Of a stretch of DNA of 64,000 bases, positions 44,173-52,542 are shown in pieces. The stretch's first letter is position 1. Each line of letters begins with the position of its first letter. The stretch is from CAYUIG01 sp964444685. GTDB lineage: Bacteria > Gemmatimonadota > Gemmatimonadetes > Longimicrobiales > RSA9. The DNA lies in contig CAYUIG010000018.1 in assembly GCA_964444685.1 (NCBI GenBank), positions 4,088-68,087 on the forward strand, in the 5' to 3' direction. The position numbers were made by a program, and so were the translations under genes. The notes beneath the pieces are model-generated. The model made no database searches and was not told the DNA's origin. It worked only from the letters and a program-made list of their open reading frames with translations.

Positions 44173-45362
44173 GTCCGTCCGGCGCGCGTCGCGGCCACAC
44201 CCTGTCCGGGCGCACTCGATTCCGCTGCGCGGGACCGTGCGAAGCGCGAGTTCTTGAGTGCCAGGAAGCGACTCTCGAAGAAGCGGTAGCTGACCTCGGC
44301 GACAACGTAGACCGCCACGATGCCGATCGAGCCTGCTATCCATTCGTTCTGCAGCCAGCGCTCGTTCCACCGGTCGAACAGGATGAGCACGGCCATGTGC
44401 AGTACGTACATTCCGTATGCAACCCGGCCGATTCGAACGAGCAGGCGGTTCGCGAAGATGCCCGAGTAGTCGTCCCGTACGACGTGGAGCAGCATTGCAC
44501 CGAAGAGGACGCTGATCAGGGTGTACGACCAGATATGCTGATAGTTGCCGGTCATGTGGCCGGTCAGACCCAGGCTCGTAACACTGATCGGAACACCCTG
44601 TTGGCGCAGCGATACCAGATTCACCATCCCTGCCACGAAAGCCGCGATCGCGATCCCGTACGCCCACCGCCCGCTGTTCCGGACGCGTCCATTGAGCCCC
44701 AGGACGGCGATGGCAGCGCCGATCGCGAAGGCATCGATCTGGCCGAGCGTATGAACGTACACGAGGCCCCCCACCTGATCCGCAGTCATGCCCTGCCCGG
44801 TCAGGTGCTCCGCGTAGAGGAAGCGGAATGCGGGCGCCAGCAGAACGATGGCACCGAGAACGTATCGCAGGTGCACGGGACGGAGGAGCAGCACGAGCCA
44901 CGGCCACGCCAGATAGAACTGCTCTTCCACAGACAGCGACCAGAAATGTATGAACCAGAGATTGGCGCGAACGACCTCGCGCCCCGCATCCGCGAAATTG
45001 TAGGTGTACGTGAACAGTCCGAGCGCCCGCCGATCGAAATCGCGCGGCAGGTCGAGCAGGAGGAAAGTGATCGCCGGCAGGAGGAGATACGCGAAGTAGA
45101 TCGGGAAAATTCGCAGCACCCTGCGCCAATAGAAGCGGCCGAGCGCCATGCCGAGTCGTTCGCCCCTGAGGTCTAGGAGAATTCGCGTGATCAGGAATCC
45201 CGACTGAACGAAGAACATCTGGATCCAGATCCATGTGAACCCGAGGACGGTCCAGTCATAGTCGCTTAGCAGCAGGAAATGATAGCCTGCAACGAACAGG
45301 ATCCCCATCCCACGCAGACCGTCCAGGCCGCGGTGATACCGTTGTGAAGCACCGGGTTGCAT
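44169..45362 (-). CDS. Acyltransferase family 3 (OafA/YrhL-type) membrane protein
   Basis: A 397-residue protein with about ten membrane helices. It begins with the family signature GLDGLRGMGILFVAGYHF (the catalytic His lies in the first helix) and continues with FFVQSGFLITRILL and HFWSLSVEEQFYLAWPW, both diagnostic. Family members O-acetylate surface polysaccharides from the inner membrane. The ATG at 45362 is five bases after the stop of the fucosyltransferase-like gene, and the end overlaps the glycosyltransferase by ATGA. Confidence 0.94.
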   Translation of the reverse strand: MQPGASQRYHRGLDGLRGMGILFVAGYHFLLLSDYDWTVLGFTWIWIQMFFVQSGFLITRILLDLRGERLGMALGRFYWRRVLRIFPIYFAYLLLPAITFLLLDLPRDFDRRALGLFTYTYNFADAGREVVRANLWFIHFWSLSVEEQFYLAWPWLVLLLRPVHLRYVLGAIVLLAPAFRFLYAEHLTGQGMTADQVGGLVYVHTLGQIDAFAIGAAIAVLGLNGRVRNSGRWAYGIAIAAFVAGMVNLVSLRQQGVPISVTSLGLTGHMTGNYQHIWSYTLISVLFGAMLLHVVRDDYSGIFANRLLVRIGRVAYGMYVLHMAVLILFDRWNERWLQNEWIAGSIGIVAVYVVAEVSYRFFESRFLALKNSRFARSRAAESSAPGQGVAATRAGRT

Positions 45363-45367
45363 GCGAC

Positions 45368-46621
45368 TCACCAGTGATGCAGCTCGAGTGGGCAGTTGTT
45401 CTCGATGTTCAGCAGCGCCCGGAAGGGATGCAGGCTGAGTCGGCGCCGCGGGCTGGAAAGACTCACGAACGGCACGACATGGCCGCAATGCCCCGTCGCG
45501 AGCAGCCAGGCCAGCATGCTGAACTCGGAGTTGAACGAACCGACGAACGCTCGGCACCGGTGGAAGCAGGCGAGGTCCACAATCGCCGATTCCGCCAGGG
45601 CGAGCCCGCGCGCCGGATCCTCGAGTGCGAGAAACTCGATGAACCTGGGAGAATCCTGGAGGTCGGGAAAGATCGCTCGGTCGTGCTCGGCGACCAGGAA
45701 TCGGTACTGTGGCCGCAGCTCTTTCGCCGCTTCGATCTCGGCAGCCGATTCGGTCGCAAGGAAGATGTGCCGGATCCCGTACGCTTCGCACAGTCGATCG
45801 GCGGCTCGCAGGTATTCTTCAATGGGAAACGATGCGCGTGTCGCGTTCGTTCGGTCGTACGCGGGTGCGCCACCCGCGGCGGCATCGCCGCGACGTACGT
45901 GGATGCCGAGCACCGGCTCATTGGCGGGCCATTCGATCCGGCGCATCATCCTGTCCGCAGCGTCGGCGAAAGCCGGCTGCGGAGCGAAGACCCAGGATGT
46001 GCTTGCCGCCAGCTCCAGCACCGCTTGCAGCAGGCGTATCGAAAATGGTTCGTCGCTTCCCAGTCGCGGGCGGCGGATGAAGGAAGGCTCGCGTGGCCGC
46101 GGATGCGGTTCTACGAACATGGCATGCCATGCTGCACGGGCATCGGCGGTTTCATGCGCGAGAACGCCACGGCTCCACGGCCAGGGATGCCATTCGTGCC
46201 CATGCGCCCGAAGAAGGCGGATCTCGTCGCCCGGTGCGTCCTGGGCAATGACGGTTCGAAGATTCCTGAGCGTGTTGCGACGAAGCGCCGTACCCACCGC
46301 GCGGAGGTTCTTCCCGAGCGGCCGGAACGTCAATCGGCACGTGGCAACGCGATCGGACGCCTGTGCAGACGTGATACGAAAGCGGAACCAGGCGGAGTAC
46401 TCTTCCTGTTGACGCACCGACGCTGGTGTGGGGACGTAGGACTGAGGCAGTTCGGGGTTGCGCAGATACGACCCGTAGTGGCGCATGAGCATGCGTCTGC
46501 GATCGCGGTCCCACTCCGGCCCCCAGACCTCGGAGGTCCAGAATCGCCATGTCGTAAGCAGGCGCCGGGTGGGGCGATGTGATCCCACGCCCTTGGCGGT
46601 CGCACGCACAACCGTGGTCAT
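45368..46621 (-). CDS. GT23/POFUT-superfamily-like fucosyltransferase
   Basis: A 417-residue soluble protein. The motif LGIHVRRGD (H241-D246) is the GDP-fucose-binding motif I of alpha-1,6-fucosyltransferases and related enzymes, and later segments IFLATESAAEIEAA and CRAFVGSFNSEFSMLAWLLA match motifs II and III. Such FUT8/NodZ-like enzymes are less common in bacteria than GT11. It probably transfers L-fucose or a similar sugar in the cytoplasm. No GDP-fucose synthesis pair is certain in the window, although two SDR proteins are present. It overlaps the cytochrome-dehydrogenase gene by ATGA. Confidence 0.82.
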   Translation of the reverse strand: MTTVVRATAKGVGSHRPTRRLLTTWRFWTSEVWGPEWDRDRRRMLMRHYGSYLRNPELPQSYVPTPASVRQQEEYSAWFRFRITSAQASDRVATCRLTFRPLGKNLRAVGTALRRNTLRNLRTVIAQDAPGDEIRLLRAHGHEWHPWPWSRGVLAHETADARAAWHAMFVEPHPRPREPSFIRRPRLGSDEPFSIRLLQAVLELAASTSWVFAPQPAFADAADRMMRRIEWPANEPVLGIHVRRGDAAAGGAPAYDRTNATRASFPIEEYLRAADRLCEAYGIRHIFLATESAAEIEAAKELRPQYRFLVAEHDRAIFPDLQDSPRFIEFLALEDPARGLALAESAIVDLACFHRCRAFVGSFNSEFSMLAWLLATGHCGHVVPFVSLSSPRRRLSLHPFRALLNIENNCPLELHHW

Positions 46622-48393
46622 GCGTGCCCCGCGCCGTCCCGGTTGCGCGCGCGGCGCAGCCGGCGGCCGGCGACCGCACCGATGGCGATTCCGGCGCCGA
46701 CGAGCGCCAGGTCAAACGCGATGCCGCGTTCCTCGAGAGCGTCGGCATGGAGGGAACCATGCACATCGGTACTCACCGAATCCGAGCCGACCAGAAACCG
46801 TGCGATCGCCTCCGCATCGGCTTCGGCTACAGCGAGCTGCGGCATCGCGGCGCCCGGATCATCGAAGCGCGGTTCGCGAATCCGGAACTCGACCCATTTC
46901 CGAATGCGCTCCCGGCCCTCGAAGTCGATCAGCGCATGTCGGAACTCTGACGCGTGTCGAACATCGGGATCGGCGATCGTGTCCAGCATGGCGAACGACG
47001 CCGCGTAATTCTCATCGAGCAGGCGAATCTGCAGTCGTGCCAGCAGCGAGTCGCGATCCAGTACGGGCGCACGCCCAGCCGCACCGTTGGCATACAGCCG
47101 ATGACAATCCAGACAGCCGTAGTGCTGCATGAGCGCCTGGGGCGATCGCCTCTCCTCCAGACGGAACGGGTAGGGGTCGTCATCGGTCGGATACAGTCGA
47201 TAGACCCACGTCGTGCCCGACCGATCCGGGAAGAGGCCCGCAAAAAGCACGTCCATGTCGGCGACGGCCACCGCTGTCAGCGTCTGCAGCACGGTGTCGT
47301 CGAACATGACGACGGGCCGCGGTGCCTCCGCCGTACGCTGGCTCGCAGTGATGTACTCGAACGTGAGAATCTGGGGCGGCACGTCCGCGTCCAATGATTC
47401 GCTGTCCCCCGACGCCGCCTGGTAGATCCGAACGGAGCTGTCCGACTCGATGCGGGCGTCCATGTGCGCCAATCCGCGTCCGCGCAGGAACACGATCACG
47501 GCATTCGTACCAATGCTCGCGTCCCGGCCATCCCACAGGTAGTCGGCACCTCCAAGCACACGGACGATGCGATCGACGGCGATGCCGTTGTCGGCCGCGA
47601 ACAGCTCTCCTGCAATCCGTTTCAAACCAAACGGATTTCGGAAACCGGCCGCCCAGACGTAGTTGGACGGCTGGCTGCGATCCCGCGCCGTAAAATGCGG
47701 ATTGTCGTCGAGCGGATCCCCGTTCAGATCCATTCGCAGGATCTTTCCGGCCGGCGATCCGAGCGAACGACTCTCCGTTGGATCCAACGCATCGCCAACG
47801 CTCACGAACAGCATGCCGTCGGCGATCTGACACTGCCCGACCTGGTGCGAAGGCGCGGAACGGTACGACTCGAAGAGATCGGCGATCGCGATCGCACCCC
47901 TGGATTGCGTCGCGAACGTTCCGGGCCTGGTCTCGAACCTCACCAGGCCGTTGCGCAGTATGCCCGCACTGTCGTGGCGGACGAAGGTCGCGAAGACGTA
48001 CCCGGTTTCAGGATCCAGACAAAGGCCCGCCATTCCGAGTTCGCGGCTTGGAAATACGCCCGCGAACTCAACCGGGTCGAGCCGGTACCCCGGTTCCGCG
48101 AACGTCAGCACGGATCGGTCGTTGGTGACTACGCGTATGCGGCCGCCGAGCTCGGCGACGAAATAGGCCGGGTCCTTCGGATCAGGACCCGGCGCCGGCA
48201 CGACTGCAATCGCGGTGGGCAGCGCAAAACCGGAAGCCTCCCGCACCAGGCTGTACCCAGGAGCAACGAGCCAGTACTGCTGCCAGTTCTCCGATTCGTC
48301 GATTGCGACCTGTTCCTGCGGGACGCAGCTGGCCACCACTCCGGCCACCAGCGGAAGAAGACAATCGGAACGCCAGACCCACGATCCCATCAC
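46618..48393 (-). CDS. Glucose/sorbosone-dehydrogenase-like lipoprotein with c-type heme domain
   Basis: A 591-residue protein with a lipobox (VVASC, C23), a six-bladed propeller of glucose/sorbosone dehydrogenase type (ELGGRIRVVT; GLCLDPETGYVFATF; GKILRMDLNGDPLDDNP; WAAGFRNPFGLKR), one c-type heme site CLDCH (427-431) with a candidate Met ligand in AMPQL, and a C-terminal membrane helix followed by Arg residues. It may oxidise a sugar at the periplasmic face and pass electrons to its heme. Dual anchoring by lipid and helix is odd. The start overlaps the histidine kinase stop by ATGA. Confidence 0.85.
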   Translation of the reverse strand: MMGSWVWRSDCLLPLVAGVVASCVPQEQVAIDESENWQQYWLVAPGYSLVREASGFALPTAIAVVPAPGPDPKDPAYFVAELGGRIRVVTNDRSVLTFAEPGYRLDPVEFAGVFPSRELGMAGLCLDPETGYVFATFVRHDSAGILRNGLVRFETRPGTFATQSRGAIAIADLFESYRSAPSHQVGQCQIADGMLFVSVGDALDPTESRSLGSPAGKILRMDLNGDPLDDNPHFTARDRSQPSNYVWAAGFRNPFGLKRIAGELFAADNGIAVDRIVRVLGGADYLWDGRDASIGTNAVIVFLRGRGLAHMDARIESDSSVRIYQAASGDSESLDADVPPQILTFEYITASQRTAEAPRPVVMFDDTVLQTLTAVAVADMDVLFAGLFPDRSGTTWVYRLYPTDDDPYPFRLEERRSPQALMQHYGCLDCHRLYANGAAGRAPVLDRDSLLARLQIRLLDENYAASFAMLDTIADPDVRHASEFRHALIDFEGRERIRKWVEFRIREPRFDDPGAAMPQLAVAEADAEAIARFLVGSDSVSTDVHGSLHADALEERGIAFDLALVGAGIAIGAVAGRRLRRARNRDGAGHA

Positions 48394-50114
48394 CAGGACC
48401 TTCCCGCGGACGTCCTGCTCTCGCCTTGTCTTTCGGGCACCATCGACGCGTCGCCCAGGGGCAGCTCCATGACGAACTCGGCGCCGGCCTCGAGCTCGGA
48501 GCGCTTCTCGAGGTAGAGCCGCCCGCCGTGCCGCTCGACCGTGGCAAGGGCGATCGGCAGACCGATGCCGGTGCCCTCCGCCTTCGTCGTGAAGAACGGC
48601 CGGAAGATCCGGCGCCGCGTTTCGGGCGCCACGCCGATGCCGTCGTCGGCTACGCGCACGCGGATCGTGTCGCTGCTGCTCTCCGTGCGGATGCGGATGG
48701 TGCCGCCGTTCGGCAGCGCGTCGGCTGCGTTCGCAAGCAGGTTGAGCAGCGCGCCGCGCAGCTGTTCGTCGTCGCCGACTACGATCGCATCGGCGGCATC
48801 CAGCTCCAGCACCACCGCGATGCCGCGCTGCTCGAGCCGCGGCCGCATCAACGTCGCGGTGTCGGTGATCAGCGCGTGCACGTCACACGGCGCCATGTGC
48901 GGCTGCTGCGGCTTGCCCATGCGCAGGACGCCGTTTACCGCATTGTCCAGCCGCGTGATCTCGCGCAGACAGAGATCCAGCGTTTCCTCGAGGTCGGGCG
49001 GCGCCTGCCCGCGCTTCGCCGCGCGCTCGAGGATCTGGAGGTTGAGCTGGATCGAGCTCAGCGGGTTCCGGATCTCGTGCGCGAGCCGCCCCGTCATCTC
49101 GCCCACGAACGCAAGCTGGCGGCTGCGCTCGAGCTGCTGCATCGAGTCGTGGATGCGATCGATCATTCTGCCGATCGCGTCCGAGAGCCGGCCCACCTCA
49201 TCGGAGCGGGGCAGTGGCAGCCACGGAATCAGGTCCCCCTCGCCGATGCGCTCCGCCGCAGCGGTGAGTTCCTCGAGCCGGCGTGTGAACTCGCGCACGA
49301 TCAGGCTGAACAGCAGCGTGACGAGCACCGCGACGACGAGCGTCAGCAGCAGCGGACCGAGGCGCGCATAACCCGCGGGACGTGGGAAGTCGGCATGGCT
49401 CAGCGAGCTGACCACCAGCCATGGCGGCTGCGTCAGCTTCGTGAAGATCGCGGTGCGCGCGACGTCAGCCTCGCGGAAGCGGAACTGTCCGGTCGGGCCG
49501 TCCTGCCCCGTCGCGAGGTCGGCATCGGGAAGCGTGTCGGGCAGGCCGAGCCCATCCGCGGCGCGGCCGCAGCCCACGAACAGAATGCGGCCGGTCTGCC
49601 GATCCGCAACGATGATCCGTCCGTTCTGCCCCACCGCGGACGAGTGCAGCCCGCGGATGATCCGGGACGCGTCCACCCAGCCGGTGAGCGATCCGCTCAG
49701 CGCGTCCTGCCCCGACCATGCGTGGATCCGGACCTGCCCGCGCGGTTCGACCCCGCAGCCGATGCTGTCCGGCATGGGCAGTGAGACCGGGCCCTCCCAC
49801 CGCCGCACCTGGCCGTCCGGCCGGCGCAGCTCGATCGCGTCGTAGATCCCGTTGACCAGCCGGCGGCCGGCCTCGGACGATCGGTTGGACTCCCCGGAGA
49901 GCAGAACGGCCGCGGTCGACTCCAGCTCGCGCGCCAGCGACAGGTACTGCGCCGTCAGATCGCGCGAGACCGAATGATGGACCTGCGCCAGATGGCTCGA
50001 CACCAGCTGCTGCCACTGCTGGTCGTACGCCCGGAATTGGTACGCAGCCGTGAGAACCAGCGGAGCCGCGGCCAGGCCCGTGAACAGCAGCACGATCCGC
50101 GTCCGGAGCGTCAT
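48390..50114 (-). CDS. NtrB-like membrane sensor histidine kinase
   Basis: A 574-residue kinase. Two membrane helices (about 7-27 and 252-275) bracket a 220-residue periplasmic dCache-like sensor with YDAIELRRPDGQVRRW and NGRIIVADRQTGRILFVG. A HAMP linker (about 276-328), the phospho-His box GRLAHEIRNPLSSI (H346) and a catalytic domain with NLLANAADAL, VADDGIGV and FFTTKAEGTGIGL follow. Kinases of this subtype usually signal to NtrC-type regulators. It is translationally coupled to a glycan gene downstream. The 132-base gap on its 5' side (50115-50246) has no gene. Confidence 0.93.
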   Translation of the reverse strand: MTLRTRIVLLFTGLAAAPLVLTAAYQFRAYDQQWQQLVSSHLAQVHHSVSRDLTAQYLSLARELESTAAVLLSGESNRSSEAGRRLVNGIYDAIELRRPDGQVRRWEGPVSLPMPDSIGCGVEPRGQVRIHAWSGQDALSGSLTGWVDASRIIRGLHSSAVGQNGRIIVADRQTGRILFVGCGRAADGLGLPDTLPDADLATGQDGPTGQFRFREADVARTAIFTKLTQPPWLVVSSLSHADFPRPAGYARLGPLLLTLVVAVLVTLLFSLIVREFTRRLEELTAAAERIGEGDLIPWLPLPRSDEVGRLSDAIGRMIDRIHDSMQQLERSRQLAFVGEMTGRLAHEIRNPLSSIQLNLQILERAAKRGQAPPDLEETLDLCLREITRLDNAVNGVLRMGKPQQPHMAPCDVHALITDTATLMRPRLEQRGIAVVLELDAADAIVVGDDEQLRGALLNLLANAADALPNGGTIRIRTESSSDTIRVRVADDGIGVAPETRRRIFRPFFTTKAEGTGIGLPIALATVERHGGRLYLEKRSELEAGAEFVMELPLGDASMVPERQGESRTSAGRSW

Positions 50115-50198
50115 CGCCGAAATACTTTCGAGGAAGCCAGAAGCCCCACGTGCAGAAACGTCCGGCCCGGGGCGACCCGGCGCCGCGCAACGTCCTGC

Positions 50199-50227
50199 CC
50201 GGATCGAAACTACTGCATCCGATCCGG
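50199..50227 (-). terminator. Hairpin downstream of the CDC48-like ATPase gene
   Basis: A perfect 8-bp inverted repeat (50199-50206 and 50220-50227) with a 13-base loop lies 20 bases after the ATPase stop on the minus strand. No U-tract follows, so it may be a Rho-dependent or weak terminator. Confidence 0.35.
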
Positions 50228-50246
50228 TTTCGCGCGGTTTTTGTGA

Positions 50247-52532
50247 TCAGACCGCGAAGCCGATCCGCTTCCCGCGCGGTGATTCCGACTTCAGCGTCCG
50301 CGCCAGCTCCTGGTACTCCTTCTCCATCTCCTCGGTGACCGACGCGCGCGTTTCCTTCAGCGCTTCCTCGAAGAAACGCATGGGTACCGTTTCGGCCCCC
50401 ATGTTCTCGCGCAGCGCGGAAAGGCCGGCACGCCGGACGAGGTCCTCGAGATCGGCGCCCGTGTAGCCGGACGTGCGGTCCGCGAGCACGTCGAGGTCCA
50501 CGTCGTCGCCCAGTGGCATCTTGCCTGTGTGTATCCCGAGGATGCGCCGGCGGCCGTCACGATCCGGGACCGGGACGTACACCAGGTCGTCGAAGCGGCC
50601 GGGTCGCAACAGCGCGGGGTCGATCAGGCCGGGACGGTTCGTGGCCGCGATGACCACGACGCCGCGCAGCTCCTCGAGCCCGTCCATCTCCGCGAGCAGC
50701 GTGTTCACAACGCGCTCCGTCACCGCCGGCTCGCCGAGTCCGCCGCCGCGCTCGGGCGCGAGCGATTCGATCTCATCGATGAAGATCACGGTCGGCGCCA
50801 CCTGGCGCGCACGCGCGAACAGACGCGAGACCTGCTGCTCCGACTCGCCGTACCACTTCGACAGCAGGTCGGACGACTTCGTGGCGATGAAGTTCGCTTC
50901 CGCCTCACGCGCGGCCGCCTTCGCGAGCAGCGTCTTGCCCGTGCCGGGCGGACCGAAGAGCAGGAACCCCTTCGCGGGGCGGATGCCCAGCCGTGCAAAG
51001 GCCTCGGGATGCTTCAGCGGCAGCTCGATGCCTTCGCGCAGTTCGCGCTTCGCGTCCTCGAGTCCGCCGACATCATCCCAGCCGACGTTCGGCACCTGGA
51101 TCATGATCTCGCGCAGCGCGCTCGGCTGCACGCGCTTGAGCGCGGCACGGAAGTCGTCGCCGGAAACGCGCAGGGACTCGAGCAGGTCCGCCGGTATCTC
51201 ACCGCTGTCGAGGTCCATCTCGGGCAGCGCGCGCCGCAGCGTCTCCATTGCGGCCTCGCGCGCGAGTGCACTCAGGTCGGCACCGACGAAGCCGTACGTC
51301 GTGCGTGCGAGCTCGTCGAGGTTCACGTCATCGGCCAGCGGCATGCCGCGCGTGTGGATGCCGAGCACTTCGCGACGTCCCTGCGTATCCGGCACACCGA
51401 CCACGATCTCGCGATCGAAGCGGCCCGGCCGGCGCAGTGCTTCGTCCAGTGCATCGACGCGGTTCGTCGCACCGATGACGACCACGTTCTGGCGCGGCTC
51501 CAGCCCATCCATCAGCGTCAGCAGCTGCGCCACCACGCGTCGCTCGACCTCGCCGGTCACCTGCTCGCGTTTCGGTGCGATCGAATCGATCTCATCGATG
51601 AAGATGATGGACGGCGCCTGCTGCTGTGCCTGCTGGAAGATTTCACGCAGACGCTGCTCCGATTCGCCGTAGTAGCGCCCCATGATCTCGGGGCCCGCAA
51701 TGTGGAAGAAGCGTGCGGCCGCTTCGTTCGCGACCGCGCGCGCGAGCAGCGTCTTGCCCGTTCCCGGCGGGCCGTACAGCAGCACACCCTTCGGCGGATC
51801 GATGCCGAGCCGCTGGAACAGCTCGGGATGCTTGAGCGGCAACTCGATCATCTCGCGCACCTGATGGATCGAGTCGCCCATCCCGCCGACATCGTCGTAC
51901 GTGACGTCGCTGCGGCGCGGCCCGTCCTCGTGCACCTCGACGAACTCGGGCAGCAGGTCGATCTCCGTGTCCTGCGCGATCTGCACGACGCCGCGCGGCA
52001 CGGTCGAGATCACACGCAGCCGGATCTCCTGGAGACCGAACGCCGGCTGCTCGAAGAACATGCGGAAGAGATCCTCGGGGATGTTGCCGCGCTGCGGCGC
52101 ACCGGCCGCGCCGCGCCTGTAGATCGACGTCGAGATGACGTCTCCCGAAACGAGCGGGCGCTGGAAGAGCGTGCGTCGCAGCATCTCGCCCGAGCCGACG
52201 AGGCGCAGGTTCTTCTGTGCGGGCGCGAGCTGCACCTTGCGCGCGGGTTTCGACTCCGCGCGTCGCACTTCCACGTGATCGCCGATGCTCACACCCGCGT
52301 TGCCGCGCTGGAGACCATCCAGCCGCAGCACCTCGAGCCCTTCATCTTCGGGATACGGCGACAGCGCGAGCGCAGCCGTCTGCCGCTTGCCCGCGATCTC
52401 GATCACGTCGCCGTCGCGCAGGCCGAGACCCTGGAGAACACTGCGCGGTACGCGCGCGGTCCCCGTGCCCACGTCCTGCGGCTTCGCACCCGCGACCTGC
52501 AGCTTCACCGCTCCCGCACGCTGCTCCGGCAT
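50247..52532 (-). CDS. CDC48/VAT-type AAA+ ATPase with two ATPase domains
   Basis: A 761-residue protein with the full p97/CDC48/VAT layout. An N-terminal double-psi barrel and second N subdomain (1-195) are followed by D1 with Walker A GPPGTGKT (254-261) and IIFIDEIDSIAP, and by D2 with FGPPGTGKTLLAKA, VIFIDEIESLAPERG and arginine fingers in LLRPGRFDDLV. Such hexamers unfold or extract proteins. They are universal in archaea and eukaryotes and patchy in bacteria. The ATG at 52532 is preceded by GGGGGAT. It follows the PAP2 gene by 10 bases and is probably co-transcribed with it. Confidence 0.94.
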   Translation of the reverse strand: MPEQRAGAVKLQVAGAKPQDVGTGTARVPRSVLQGLGLRDGDVIEIAGKRQTAALALSPYPEDEGLEVLRLDGLQRGNAGVSIGDHVEVRRAESKPARKVQLAPAQKNLRLVGSGEMLRRTLFQRPLVSGDVISTSIYRRGAAGAPQRGNIPEDLFRMFFEQPAFGLQEIRLRVISTVPRGVVQIAQDTEIDLLPEFVEVHEDGPRRSDVTYDDVGGMGDSIHQVREMIELPLKHPELFQRLGIDPPKGVLLYGPPGTGKTLLARAVANEAAARFFHIAGPEIMGRYYGESEQRLREIFQQAQQQAPSIIFIDEIDSIAPKREQVTGEVERRVVAQLLTLMDGLEPRQNVVVIGATNRVDALDEALRRPGRFDREIVVGVPDTQGRREVLGIHTRGMPLADDVNLDELARTTYGFVGADLSALAREAAMETLRRALPEMDLDSGEIPADLLESLRVSGDDFRAALKRVQPSALREIMIQVPNVGWDDVGGLEDAKRELREGIELPLKHPEAFARLGIRPAKGFLLFGPPGTGKTLLAKAAAREAEANFIATKSSDLLSKWYGESEQQVSRLFARARQVAPTVIFIDEIESLAPERGGGLGEPAVTERVVNTLLAEMDGLEELRGVVVIAATNRPGLIDPALLRPGRFDDLVYVPVPDRDGRRRILGIHTGKMPLGDDVDLDVLADRTSGYTGADLEDLVRRAGLSALRENMGAETVPMRFFEEALKETRASVTEEMEKEYQELARTLKSESPRGKRIGFAV

Positions 52533-52542
52533 GGATCCCCCG

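Noticed and set aside
44173..45234. N-terminal extension of the GT2 gene that ends at 43261
   Set aside because: The extension covers the acyltransferase gene in another frame; an ATGA overlap fixes the start at 44172.
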